Of a DNA stretch of 64,000 bases, positions 47,101-58,730 are shown one piece after another. Where the stretch lies: positions 2,108,001-2,172,000 of the forward strand of contig OZ199838.1 of assembly GCA_964304625.1 (NCBI GenBank). The letters run 5' to 3'. Position 1 is the stretch's first letter. Every line of letters starts with the position of its first letter. Below the pieces are notes generated by a model that was given only the letters and a program-made list of their open reading frames with translations, was not told where the DNA came from and made no database searches. The DNA comes from Kudoa neothunni. Taxonomy: Eukaryota > Cnidaria. A program made the position numbers and the translations under genes.

Positions 47101-48015
47101 ATTGTAGATAACTTTCATTTAAATTTTATTTATCTTCAAATTATCTAATAAGTAAGGATAATTTTTAGTTGATTATCTAAAGATTTTCTATTAGAGATGT
47201 GAGAATTGAACGTGGAATTATTTAATACTAATACGTATCTTTCAATAATAAGCTAAAAGAGACCATAATCGCCAAATTTTAAAAATATTTTTAACACATT
47301 CAACGGGAAATAAATTGTTCCAAAAAAAATAAAATTTGGTTTGAGATGATTGGCATAAACTAATAATTCTAGACTTTATTTAACATAAAATTTCGAGAGC
47401 AAAGCCAAAAATCAGGATTGGAGGGTAATTTGTAAAAATTATCATTTAAATTCCAAAACATTAAAACAGTTTAAATGTAATACTTTAGTAGATTAGAAAT
47501 TATTAATTTTAAATATCGAAGTCTAATTGTAACCTTTCCATTTTAAGGGTAAAATATGATTACTTACTCTTTATTAAGATCAGCAAGTAAACGTCACACT
47601 AATTCTGCATTCACTTTCAGGCCGAACACTCCCAAAACTACTACAACCAAAGTGTGATCCATCGAATGCTTGTTGTTTAAAAAAACTCAAACTATCATTT
47701 GGTTTTCCAGAAAAATTCAACAATTACCGTATTCTAACTCCCAAAAGTGTTGAGATAGGCATTTGTGCTGGAAATTGTAATGAGGAAACCCGCTTCAAAA
47801 CTACTCAAGGCGTAGGTATCCACGCTCAAAACCCATTTATCTACAGTCTCTGGAAGAGACTACAAGATTTATACGGAGATGCATTACCTGCTACCTCAAA
47901 ATGTTGCGTCCCCACAAAAATGACATCTTTGCCTATTGTTTTCATGGACAAATGGGCAAATTTGGCCATGACAAACATCACCAATGTGATCGCTGAGCAA
48001 TGCTTCTGTATGTGA
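44151..48015 (+). CDS. TGF-beta superfamily ligand (nine-cysteine type)
   Basis: Five exons (44151-44270, 44374-44551, 45315-45490, 45580-45802, 47621-48015) encode 363 residues. A hydrophobic start (MTFFITKIFISLYIYG) is a likely signal peptide. The propeptide has the helix FQEFIWKQLGIFHKF then IPTLLENYDRMIW, the TGF-beta/activin straitjacket style. The mature domain (about 234-363) carries nine cysteines in the family pattern: C-x5-CC (244-251), CAGNC, CC, and CFC one residue before the end. The paired CC places it with the TGF-beta/activin/myostatin type rather than BMPs. No RxxR furin site is visible between propeptide and knot, and the usual GW-W of the first finger is replaced by FGFPEKFNNY, so processing and receptor contacts may differ. 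The 1.8-kb last intron is long for this genome. Confidence 0.88.
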
Positions 48016-50055
48016 AGCTTCATTAACTAAGTGGTTGTTGTTAACTCACCAAAAATAATAGTAATGGAAACTTTAAAAAGCCCAGTGTGTATATTTAAAG
48101 GGTTTTCAAAATACTCTAGCCTTTGAGTTTAAATGATTGTATTTTTTCGCTATTTAATATCTATGATAACAAGTTCTATAATTAATTTATTAAATTCAGA
48201 ATTTTAATATTTATCAAATAGTTACAAAATTAAATTTTAACTAGTTAGATATTACATAAAATCTAATTACTCATTTATTCGATGAATATAATATGTAGTT
48301 TATTTTTTGGTTTTATAATAACGTTGATATTAGCGAAAACTGCCTAGCTGAGGCTGGAATTTGGAAGATTTGCCAATGAAAAATTTATCAACCCTCTAAT
48401 GATCACAAAAATCATGAAATGCTCATTATTTTTGTTATAGATTTTACTCCAAAACCGCTGGAGGGTTATTTGGTTAAGTATTAAGTTTAATTTCCTAAAA
48501 TAATTCATATAATTGATCATTTTTTAACTATATTTTTGGAAATTATTCCTAAGTTCATCTCTTAAAATGAATGTTTATGTACAATTAATTTTGCTCAAGT
48601 TTTCGTTTACTTTTTAAAAATATTATCAACATATAATTATATTTTATAATTTGATGTATTCACTCATTTATTTAAACATATATGTAAACATTAAGAAGGC
48701 GGTTTATAAATTAAATGGGGCTATGAGGCATAAAATGAACTTTGTTTTTAATAAACGTAATTTTTTTATTAATACTCAGAATTTTAAAATTAAACAACTT
48801 TAAATAGAAACAGGCTGAATATTGTGCCAAATGGGTAGCTTATAATATTATTCTATCTCTAAATATTTGAACTACTCATCATTCCAGGATAAACATATAT
48901 ACTTGTCTATTTTAATAGCTACTAATAAATTTTATACCCATTTAACAAGCGCTTTTGATAATATTAACATATTTCATTTATTAAATTGTTTTCGAAAATT
49001 TTTAAAAACGAATTGTACGATCCTCATTGCATACTATAAATGTTGTGAGGAGTAACCATGAGAAAGAGAAGAATATTCAAATTGTTTATTTGCTTGTTAA
49101 TTTAAATCGAAAAAAACGCCAAATGTTTCAAAATGCGTCAAGTAGAAAGTTGAATGCAATATTCGTCAATAATTATCATTACATCCTAAAATATAATTCG
49201 ACAGTCATACAAGCCTTGGAATCAATATAACTCATTCATTTACAATTTAGCGCCTATTATTATTATTATTTTTCTTCGAAAATGAACGAATAATAATTTA
49301 ATTATTACAGTCTCCTTAATATCTTGTCTAAAAACAATTCGATTGTGACTGTTTTAAATTATAAATAAGTATCAATTTAACGCATTTTTCAGTCTCTCTA
49401 ATGCTCCCCTTTATTATATTTAGCATATTAAGAGCGCGCGTGTTATTCTTGAAACTTGAGCGTGTAATCGCTAAACATGACAGTATGAAGTATTTATATT
49501 TCACTAAAAATTAAATTAAAAATAACTCTTTGGACTGAACCAAAACAAATCTATTTTAGCATTAATACTTATAATGCTAAGAAATCAAATTTCAGCCAAT
49601 AATAATTAGAAAAATTTATTTCTACTGATAGAAAAACTATATTAGAATAAGGATCGAATTTTCGCTTTGAATAGAATTGTAATCAAATACTTGGATCTTT
49701 ATTTTCTGTATATCAATAAAATGAATTATCTACGACTATTGATATCATGATTTATTTATAAGAAACACTAAAATGCGAAACAAATTTTAATGAAATGTGT
49801 AGTTATGTGTAAATTTATTCAAAGTAATGAAATGATGTCGCCTTCTCTTCTACAAAAGAACTGCGACCATTTTGAAGCTGTTAATAGAATCCATGACGTA
49901 AACATATTTTTGAGCTAAAATTTAATTGTGGTTGTATTGGTAGGTTTCTTTGGTAACTCTGTAACTATCTAACAAAAATTCAATCGCACTACCCAATACA
50001 GAATACGCAACACCACTCACTATCAACATTAAAAAGTTTGGTTAAATTTGGCAGA
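48016..50055. other. Intergenic AT-rich DNA with a mini-element
   Basis: About 2 kb without a gene. At 48392-48475 an 84-bp unit begins CCCTCTAATGA and ends CCGCTGGAGGG, flanked by TCAA and TTAT, and may be a decayed piggyBac-type MITE. The cystatin promoter should lie at the right end. Confidence 0.35.
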
Positions 50056-50556
50056 ATGGTATATTACTAGAACGAAATCAACATTTTATAATTGAGTAAA
50101 TAATTTTAGATACCTGGAGGATACGGTGAATTCATTCCTGGCTTGGAGAAAAAAGAATACCTAATACCCTATGTATATTATCCCCATATCAGCAATTAGT
50201 AGTTTCTAGTTGGACCGAAGAAGGAATAATTAACTAATTATAACTGACTGTTAATTATTTTAGGTCAAAAAAGCTCTACTCGACTATTTTGTAGAACAAG
50301 GTCACCCGTTTCCCAAATGTTTCATGGCTATAAAATATCGCGAGAAGGTGGTGGCTGGATTCTACTATCAAATAGATGTACACTTCGTTGATTTCAAGAT
50401 TTTTTTATATGAGAGAAACATTAATGTCGTTTATTCTAGGTGAGAACTTCTAATGGATTTTATAGGGTTGACTTATTTGAAGATCTACCAGCTCATGGCA
50501 AGGAAATAAAATCCATGGGTGTGACCACCATCCCAAATTCCTCCCAAGTTTATTGA
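50056..50556 (+). CDS. Stefin-type cystatin (cysteine protease inhibitor)
   Basis: Four exons (50056-50058, 50110-50172, 50264-50377, 50440-50556) encode 98 residues, exactly the length of human stefins A and B. There is no signal peptide, which fits an intracellular stefin. The reactive-site loop KVVAG (family QVVAG) lies in KYREKVVAGFYYQID. An N-terminal Gly pair (IPGGYG) supplies the conserved trunk, and the second loop region FEDLPAHGKE matches stefin FQSLPHENK. The family blocks papain-like enzymes such as cathepsins B, H and L by tight reversible binding. The initiator ATG is the only coding triplet of exon 1: it is followed at once by GTATAT, and the next acceptor gives a phase-0 exon. 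Confidence 0.85.
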
Positions 50557-52179
50557 TCTAATCCTTGTCAGTCACTCTGCTACACGCATTTTCTCCATAA
50601 TATTTAGCTCATTTCATTTATATTGACTTGTCGGAGATTTTTTAAGAGTTATTGGTATGGATTTTTATTAAATTACGTCTTGCAATAAATTTTATTCACT
50701 AACTCTCTAAATATATAATTAGGACTAGATATATAATGTTTATTTATGAGGTAGTCGCACTCCCTTATGTAATGTTAGAGGTATTCCACCAGATCGAGTC
50801 GTTTGCGGGTTTTATTAGTCGGCCTTAATTTATTCAAGATTTCATCTCTATTGTATTATTTTTTCATTAAATATCATTTAAAAAGCAACTAAAAATACAT
50901 ATTTTATTATACATTTAAATTTTATATTGGATTTGGAAATTTTAGATTGGTAAATACTCGATTTCATTGGATGTTATCCTTAGAAAATTCAAAAAGGAAC
51001 AATTTCTTTATTAAATATATATTTATAGGGAATGTAACATTATTTATTCTAATTGAGATAGTTCTACATGAATAAAAATTGAATAGGCAGTATCAAAAAC
51101 TAGTGGATAAAGGTTGTCGAGTTAAGATAATAAAATTTAACATTTTTCAATATTTACTTAGAATTTATTAGTATTTTATTTGGTAATAATTGATTAGCGT
51201 GCTATAATGTTACCTTGATGTAGAGTTTTAAAAAATGAGTAATACGCGAGCTATCAATGGAAACAGTGAAATTAGTGAACAGACAGTGGGTATTATTGTC
51301 CTCTTCTCAATTTTTCACATTTTTTAATATCAACTTTCATAAATATCAGCTCCATTTCTTTTAACCAATGAAAATTCTTCAATCAATAGAGACTATTAAA
51401 TAATAATTACTCTCGATATCCAGAAACTATCATCATTCTAAATTTTAGCATGGTTCTCAAATTAAATGCAAAAATCGCAATATTCTATAAAAATAAAAAG
51501 TCTTCATACAATGCAGATGTAACTGATTCGTTGCAGAAAATGGAAGGCAGATGAAATGATTATTTGACTATTAAAATGCGACTCGCGAAGTAGCGAGTTT
51601 TCCCTGGCCCCAGTATGACCGTCTTGTCTGCACAGTGCGTCTGTTAAAGGTAATGAAAGTTGAGATTAGAATAAGCGGCCCCATTATATATTTGAAGCAT
51701 CTTCGATTGTAGCTCAATCCCATTCAAACTTTTAATATAACGTTTGAAACGCCTGATATTGAAATGCCTCAAAAATCTTGCATATCTCGTATCTCAATAA
51801 GCCAAGCCTTTGAAGAATTATGATTTGGCGTGATATTAGCCCCAAGAAAGGAATATGTATAGGTTACTGTTTTATTTTTTAAATTATCGCCGAAAATTAA
51901 AATGACGATTGCTTGAAAATTTCTGCGAAAATTACAGCATTCATAGAGTGGACCAGGAAACCTAGAACTCCACGGTCTTATGTCTAATGAGCTGTATCGA
52001 GTTTAGTTAAAAGTCCACTCTCATAAAATATAAAAATATGAATTTTTCTGAGAGGAAATATTTTAATTTTTGTTACAAAGTAAAAATTTCTGATGCAGCC
52101 ATAAAAATTATGATTAAAAATATAAGGAAGATCCACCAAAATAATAATTTTCTATATTCGGTCGATTGAAGTTGTCAAA
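50557..52179. other. Intergenic DNA between cystatin and TYW1
   Basis: Mostly AT-rich. An ATG-led open stretch at 51236-51286 (MSNTRAINGNSEISEQT before a GT) could be a start exon, but no continuation was found. A GC-richer patch at 51585-51660 includes the hairpin ACTCGC-GAAGTA-GCGAGT. Its origin is unknown. Confidence 0.35.
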
Positions 52180-54933
52180 CTAAGGAGTAACTTTCTTTTT
52201 TCTTCGTTCAAAACGTGTGTCGTTTGGATCGAACCCTTTGGTGTCAGAATTGAATAGAGCCCAATCTGGAGTAACTTCCATATAGCTTAAGTCATCGAAT
52301 ACAAAATTTTCATCTTTGTTCTCTTGAATTTCGCCTTCACAATGTTGGTAATTTTTCCATTTTTTATACTAAATAGAGAAAATAAAACAACATGTCAAAT
52401 AAGCAGGCAGATTACGAGTTCTTGGAACCGTTCATAGTTTATCCAAGTATGCCATTGTCCATTAATAAAAAACTAAATACATACATGTAGTGAATAGTCA
52501 GACCTAAACTAAACATAATTACCTTTTTGTGGGCAACTAGAATCGAATTAGAATGTTCATGTTCAACACACAGCTCATAATCGCTTAGTTGATCAGCCAA
52601 AGCCAAACCAAATTCTACTACATCTTCATGATAGGGTACATTTTTCATGGTCATTTCCTGTTTGTTAGTGTACCCGCTGTAAGTAACACCCTACAAAGTT
52701 ACAACAATTACTTATTGAAGAGGAGAATATTAATTAATTATAAGCTTAAGTTTTATGTCAACTAAAAGAATACTTTGATTTCGATGAAACTTGGCTGGCC
52801 TAATTCAATTAATCGAGCATAATTCTCTATATCCCCCATATTGTAATTTTTTATCAATGTCAATCGATAAACAGTACGTTGTTTCTAGTATTGAAACTTA
52901 GGTGGGTGCGACTTGAGAGTTGTTTACCTTATCACGTAAATATTTGATGCTGGAGATAAAACGTTCCCAAAAATCTGGGAATAACGGTCTATCAACCACT
53001 TTTAACGCTTCCTTGTTGCTTGCATCAATACTAATATAGAGTTGAGTGATTGGTACCAAATTCCTACAAACATTTACATCTAACACAACCAAAAATTGTC
53101 TCGCAAACCCACTTAATTGCTTCAGGAAATTGTGCATTTGTAACCAAAAATGTAGAGATTTGTTTCTCGTGCAACAAATCGATCATTTTATTTATTTGAG
53201 GATACATAATAGGTTCACCTTAGAAACAAACAAATAAACAAATAAATAAGGTAGACCGAGCTTATTTTTATTTTAGTACAAATGTTGGATATACCCACTA
53301 AAGATAACGCGCAATGTTTCACATGCAGAGCATCCTCATAACGGTCCATTTTGACACCAGCTGCCCCTTTGAATGTATTCAGCATTTTGTAGTTTTCTTT
53401 CAACATCCCTTCAACCAACACTTCTGCGTCATCGGTTTTCCATTTCCATTCAGTACCAACTGGATTAGAATGATGTCTGAATTGAGAATAGCAGTTGATA
53501 ATTTAGAATTACAATATCTGACCAAAATTTACCTCCAACAAAAGACACATTTGTTTGCACAAGCCAAACTTGGGGTGGCTTCCATACATCGATGACTTTC
53601 AATACCATAAAAAGTATGTTTATAGCATCCACCCCGACCTCTCAACATTGCCTATAATCAATGATAAAAATTTTAAAGTTAATTCGATTGAATAATCTAA
53701 AAATACTTTTGTCCAACGGCATAATTTCACCCCTGAATGTGATTCGATGAGTTTATAACCTATATAAGACAACTATTTAATATTTATTGATACAATTTAA
53801 CATCAAGCGGATGGTATAAGCAAACAAAACATACCTTGCTTGGTGAGTGAAGCTCTCAACACTGGATTTAACATTTCTGGTTTTGAGTCCTGTTCATTGT
53901 TGTTTTCTGTAATGGACATAGTATATGAATTATGAGATGGTTGTTGTTTGTCTGAGTAGTTTTCGTGAGTAGGAGGAGGAACCAACGATTCTAGATCGCT
54001 CACTCCATTTTCCATCTTGTCATCGTCATCACTATCATCCATCAGAGTTTGGTTGTTATCGGTGAGAAAATTATCGACCAATATAGAAACTATTTGACTG
54101 CTCCATTCGTCAAAACAGCTTTCAAATGCTAATCCAACGCAAAGTAGATGAATTGGTTTATGTTCAACAACAATAGTGATTGTAACCTTTCGAATTGCCG
54201 ACGTCCCCCAGCACTGTAGGAATACATTTTGTTGCGCCAAGTTTGTGAAAATATGAATCTAGCTTAATAGCAACCTATTGATAGCATCGAATTGATAAAA
54301 AATTTAATTTAAATAATGTTTAATGACTTTATTGAAGTCGCATGTAAATGTTCTATCACCCACACCAAATATGCAATAGTTTAGTCGTTTGAAGCAGGAT
54401 TTCTCGACTCGAAAATCATTGACCATATCGTCCAGGTCGCTGAAAAACTGGGTTGAATTAGAACAAGGATTGCCATTGAGATAGGTAGGAACGATGAACA
54501 CGCTGATCCACCGGCAATTTTCCTAAAAAATAGAATATTGCAAAAAATACGTTCAGTAATTTGATTACGCTCTTTTTCTTGCCAAAAATCAGTTCTTCTG
54601 GATGGATAGTTTTGATATTTCGCAAAGTTACGTCGATCTTTTTATCAATCAGAAGCTCTTTTAAACGATAGGTCAATCTCTACGAAAACATAAAACATCC
54701 ATTCCACATCTAAAATCAAATACTCTACATCTTCCTTTTTCTGTAGAATAATATATTATATATTTAGTCTCAGGATTAGTTGGTTTCTGAGCAAATAATC
54801 ATTTAATTTATTTTAATTATGTTCTCAATACATTTTTCCCACTTAATTCACGCTTCAAATATAAAGCTATCGATGAAAGCACTAATAATCCACTTGATAA
54901 TGAAACCAAATCAGCAGCTATAGTGAAAAACAT
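52180..54933 (-). CDS. TYW1: tRNA 4-demethylwyosine synthase TYW1 (flavodoxin plus radical SAM)
   Basis: Fourteen exons join in frame to 644 residues (human 732): 54933-54832, 54786-54724, 54679-54551, 54522-54328, 54274-54187, 54128-53835, 53759-53707, 53651-53533, 53476-53295, 53218-53113, 53063-52928, 52884-52774, 52690-52523, 52368-52180. Order: N-terminal membrane anchor (about 5-26), flavodoxin domain (35-210; VFIVPTYLNGNP, YCIFGVGDRTF), acidic linker, radical-SAM domain with the CxxxCxxC cluster ligands Cys339, Cys343, Cys346 (CANKCVFCWR), VKHCALSLVGEPIMYP, LYISIDAS, EHEHSNSILVAHKK, and the terminal DWALFNSDTKGFDPNDTR. It makes the tricyclic base of wybutosine next to the tRNA-Phe anticodon at the ER. 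The FMN phosphate loop, GSQTGTA in human, reads YSTEKGRC. One intron is only 28 nt. Confidence 0.95.
54523..54550 (-). other. 28-nt intron in TYW1
   Basis: Between SVIKLLN and ENCRWISVFIVP the sequence runs GTATTTTTTG to TTTTTTAG, 28 nt in all. It is not a multiple of three, so reading through would break the frame, while removal restores continuous TYW1 similarity on both sides. Confidence 0.75.
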
Positions 54934-56706
54934 TATTTCATGTATGTCACGTGACACACCTTATTTTACTTAACGTTCTTTTTACATATATAGTGACACT
55001 TAAAAACGTCGAATTAAATTAAATTAAATTTTATAATAGAACAATATTTAAGCATATAAGTTTTATTCGAGTTTTTTTAACTCTATGGAAAATATTCGAT
55101 GGAATATTTTCTCAACAAGATTAAAATATAATTATGAAAATTGATCTAAGTTATAAAGGAGATGGCGAATTTGATTTTATATTTATTGATTAAAAAAGAA
55201 ATAGGCGGTGCAAAATAATCGGCACATTTTAGAAGAAGGTGGTTTTGCACTCCTCATACAGTCGAGGAATAAGAGAACAAGTTGGGGGTTACTATCTAAT
55301 TTATCAAAGGGAATATTGAAGAAAAAGTAGATTATACTTGAACTTAATTGATGATGATACCATCATTAATTTAATTTTATGTAATTTAATTCAATGTAAT
55401 TTAACATTTATGATATCTTCGCCAAAATAAAAGGCCTAACGTTAAATACACATGTATAATCAAGTGAAAATTCAATTTATAAATAAAAGAAATTAATTAA
55501 TTTCAAAGTATATTTGAAAGGATTGATTTTTTTTAATATTAAGAAAATAAATTCTTTTTGAGAAATTGCAGTTAAGCCCATAGACATGTTGGGACTCATC
55601 ATCCATTTAATTTTTTGTATTATTATAGGTCTAAGATTTACTTATAGTATTAAAATTCTTGGAGATTTTTTTAACTTTTAAAATAATGAATATGAAAATA
55701 TAATTTTTATTTAGAATGAATTAAAGAAGCAATAAACACAATGAGTAACTGGTTTCTGTCAGTATTTGAGAGGATAATTTATATCATTCTTTATAATTCA
55801 ACAGTTAAATTGCTTTTCATTACTTATCGCGAATCGTAATAAACGTTTTAATGAGCAAGAGAAAATGTGCGTAGTTCTCTATAAACATATGCTGACTTTT
55901 CTCAAATATAAGGCATGTCCTATATTTTGTTGGTTTAATAAGGGACAGCAGGACTTATTTTGTGGCGGATCTTATATTTGTAGCAGAAAAAGCTTCCTAT
56001 GCATTATTTAGCTCATATAACCGAATTTAAAAACAATTTTTTTTTAAATAGACCAAAATATTTTGATTTAAAGAAATACGATGTAGAACATATAACATTA
56101 TGAGTATGTTCACTTTTTATTTAAAAATGAAGTGAAAATAATGATCAAATCCAAAAATCTACATGTTTGATGAGTACTACATCTTTAATATTTTTGTATT
56201 AACTTCCCAATAAAATTGCATTGTTAGGGATATTTTCTTATAAAATTCAGAATATCCAGATTATTGATATTATTAAACTCAGCCTTATTTTTGGGATAGG
56301 TCTACTAAAACTAGCTCAAGAATACTATTAAATTTTTATAAGCGAGAAAACACGCTATTCGTTTGACGTTTAATATATGTTTGTGTAAACGTTTCTATAT
56401 ATTTCCCATTATATTAATTTGAAATGGAATATTCAAATAAAATATAGACTAATTAACTTTGAAAACTTGGATTATTATTAAGAAACTAAGGAAATGCGGT
56501 GAAGCCATTAAATATCCCCATAATCATATAAAAATTATTTTTTCATATAACAATGAGTTAAAAATAGGACAAATGAGAAACATCTTGTTTATTTGTTTGA
56601 CAAGACCTTGTAGGATCGTCGAATTTATATAAGTGAGAGATTTATTCAATTTTATTTCGAATATAACCATAATAAAAATATTATTGTAATTTTATTAAAA
56701 AACATA
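54934..56706. other. Intergenic AT-rich DNA
   Basis: The TYW1 promoter side, then 1.8 kb with no supported gene, repeat or RNA. Confidence 0.45.
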
Positions 56707-56967
56707 ATGATTATATTAGTTTTAATCTTGAAATTGCTTCTTCATACTGCATTCAATTACGCTAAAAATAATCCCCATTTTATTTTGACTCATTTGACAA
56801 ATGTGCATATCACAGAATTAGAAAATGCTTGTTTTCATGACGCTCTAATCTACAATCAAACCATAAGCCTACAAAGGAATGCATGTAGGGCTTCTCTTCT
56901 TCAATCTGCTTTAAGATTGGGCGTAGGGTACATTTTAATAGGGCATGCACCTTTGCCGCACCAATAG
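56707..56967 (+). CDS. Hypothetical small protein, possibly secreted
   Basis: An 86-codon open frame starts with a strongly hydrophobic segment (MIILVLILKLLLHTAF) that could be a signal peptide. A less AT-biased part follows, containing two cysteines and a potential N-glycosylation site (NQT). No family is recognised. Its composition is more protein-like than other random frames nearby, but there is no second line of support. Confidence 0.3.
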   Translation: MIILVLILKLLLHTAFNYAKNNPHFILTHLTNVHITELENACFHDALIYNQTISLQRNACRASLLQSALRLGVGYILIGHAPLPHQ

Positions 56968-57309
56968 AAACAACCCTTATTTTAATTATTTGAAGTTTTC
57001 ACATTATAATCTTTAAACGTATCATGTAGTTTGAATTAAATTTTAAAATAAAAACGGTAAATATTAAATTAGATGTATTTATAAATAACCGATAATTAAT
57101 CATTTTGTTTGGGTAATGACATTTTTTTATTTACAATTTTTGTAAATTTTTTGAATATAATACGATAATTAAATTCACAATTAGTTAATGAAAATAATAA
57201 AGCTTTATCATTATAGTAGGTAAGATATTTCTGTGGAGGTTTCATTTAGATTATTGGTTTTGGTTAAAAATGTGTGAACTACGAGTCACGTGACCACGCT
57301 TAACACCCA
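56968..57309. promoter_or_regulatory. Upstream region of STEEP1
   Basis: AT-rich DNA. The last 40 bases before the ATG contain GAGTCACGTGACCACG, with an E-box-like CACGTG at about 57285-57295 set in an otherwise CpG-poor region. Confidence 0.35.
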
Positions 57310-58178
57310 ATGAATGTTGCGAATTCCAACACCACCGTTGATCGTCATGTTGATTCTACCCCGGGCAGTGATCCTCATTTGTACCACTGCTTATGTGGGA
57401 AATTAGTTTTAATTTTGGGTATTACGGAATTTGTTTGATTCATCTAACTACAAATTATTCAGCCAAATCGTTAGATAACCTTCCTATGCGGGAATTTGAC
57501 AATTCAATAGTTGTAGATGAAAAGCTTTCTCATAAATATTATGCTTCGGAGGGGAAAACAATTTACATTAAGAGAAAGTGACTGGTTCGTTCTTATTGAT
57601 GTAATCATTTTCTTTAGAAACAATTTGTACGAGCTACGCCACAATATTGTTTGTGAAAAGTATTTCCATGATTTTTCGTGTAACAAATAAAATTTTTAAG
57701 GTGTAAATTGACATTATTCTACCGAACCAACTCTTCACAGCCTTGTATTTTTGTTTTGAAAGGTAATTTAGAGGTGAAGCACTTTCTGACATAGTCATTC
57801 AAATTTTTAGACTCATTGAAGCAACAACCACAATCTACAACAAAACAGCACAATTCCTACAATAACAAAGTTGTCGTTTCTTTTTTGTTTCTATTTTCAT
57901 ACTTTAATTTGTTTGTTTTGTAGACAATTACTACAAGACATACTAAAGAAGTGGGCCGCTATGGTTTTGTTACTATTTCGACGTTGGATGAGACCGAATA
58001 CAATAATCTGGGAATTGTATTTTTTCTTGTCGCTGCGCTAATCTTTTTATATTGAAATTGTGTGTAGAAAGACTTATCGTCCTCCTATTCACACAATGCC
58101 CAAGTAATAGAAACTCATTTGAAAAAGAAACGTCCTGCTGCCAGTGATATGTCCGAAGGGGAACAGGCATATATTTAA
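57310..58178 (+). CDS. STEEP1: STEEP1 (CXorf56 family, UPF0428)
   Basis: Seven exons (57310-57418, 57463-57577, 57618-57659, 57701-57762, 57811-57869, 57924-58016, 58068-58178) encode 196 residues (human 222). Matches in order: HLYHCLCGKLVLIL (human HVYYCLCGQMVLVL), LDNLPMREFDNS, KTIYIKR, then CEKCKLTLFYRTNSSQ (human CAKCGLPLFYQSQ) completing a two-CxxC metal-site pattern, RHTKEVGRYGFVTISTLDE (human KRTKDMGKFSSVTVSTIDE) and SYSHNAQVIETHLKKK. In mammals the protein helps STING leave the ER. The family is wider than STING and includes splicing-associated relatives, so the role here is open. The segment after the second CxxC (human GAVVKFGQGFGK) is shortened. All introns are 40-54 nt. Confidence 0.92.
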
Positions 58179-58722
58179 GTTGTTTTTTTTCGGTTGAAAT
58201 TTTAGTTTTAGAACCAGCACGATGGTAGAATAGAGTTTAAGAAACCTCGTGGAACTCTAGATAAAAATTAGATATAATAATATGTGTTTTTGTATTTTCA
58301 AAGCACCAGGACGTTTTCTGTATAGAATGATTTGTTATTTTTATTTTCCAACTATTAGCTATTTATTGCATAAGCAGTTGCTAAAAAACGGCATGAGATG
58401 AAGTAGTAATTTCGGTAGAGATAAAATAGTCATAACACTCGCTGATTGCGTTTATAGATTTTCCAACTATAAATTACGGTAGAATCTTTTATTGTGTTTT
58501 TAAAATTTATTCATTTAATAATATATGAATTTATGAAATCAAAATGTTGATACTAGTGTTATTTTAGCAGATATTCCCATTTGCTGCAATAGCCTGCCTT
58601 ATTCAGATTAGAATGACTCATTATTTTAGCATTTTTTGTGTATAAAGGAAATTTTATATTATTAATTACGATACTTTATTTATAAACAACGTTTTTTAAA
58701 TTAAGATTTTATAAATTGGTTA
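58179..58722. other. Spacer downstream of STEEP1
   Basis: AT-rich; includes the STEEP1 3' UTR. No other feature is seen before the MITE target duplication. Confidence 0.4.
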
Positions 58723-58730
58723 ACCTATGC

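Noticed and set aside
47841-48023. Minus-strand 60-codon frame opposite the TGF-beta exon
   Set aside because: Antisense of the cysteine-knot exon; no independent support.
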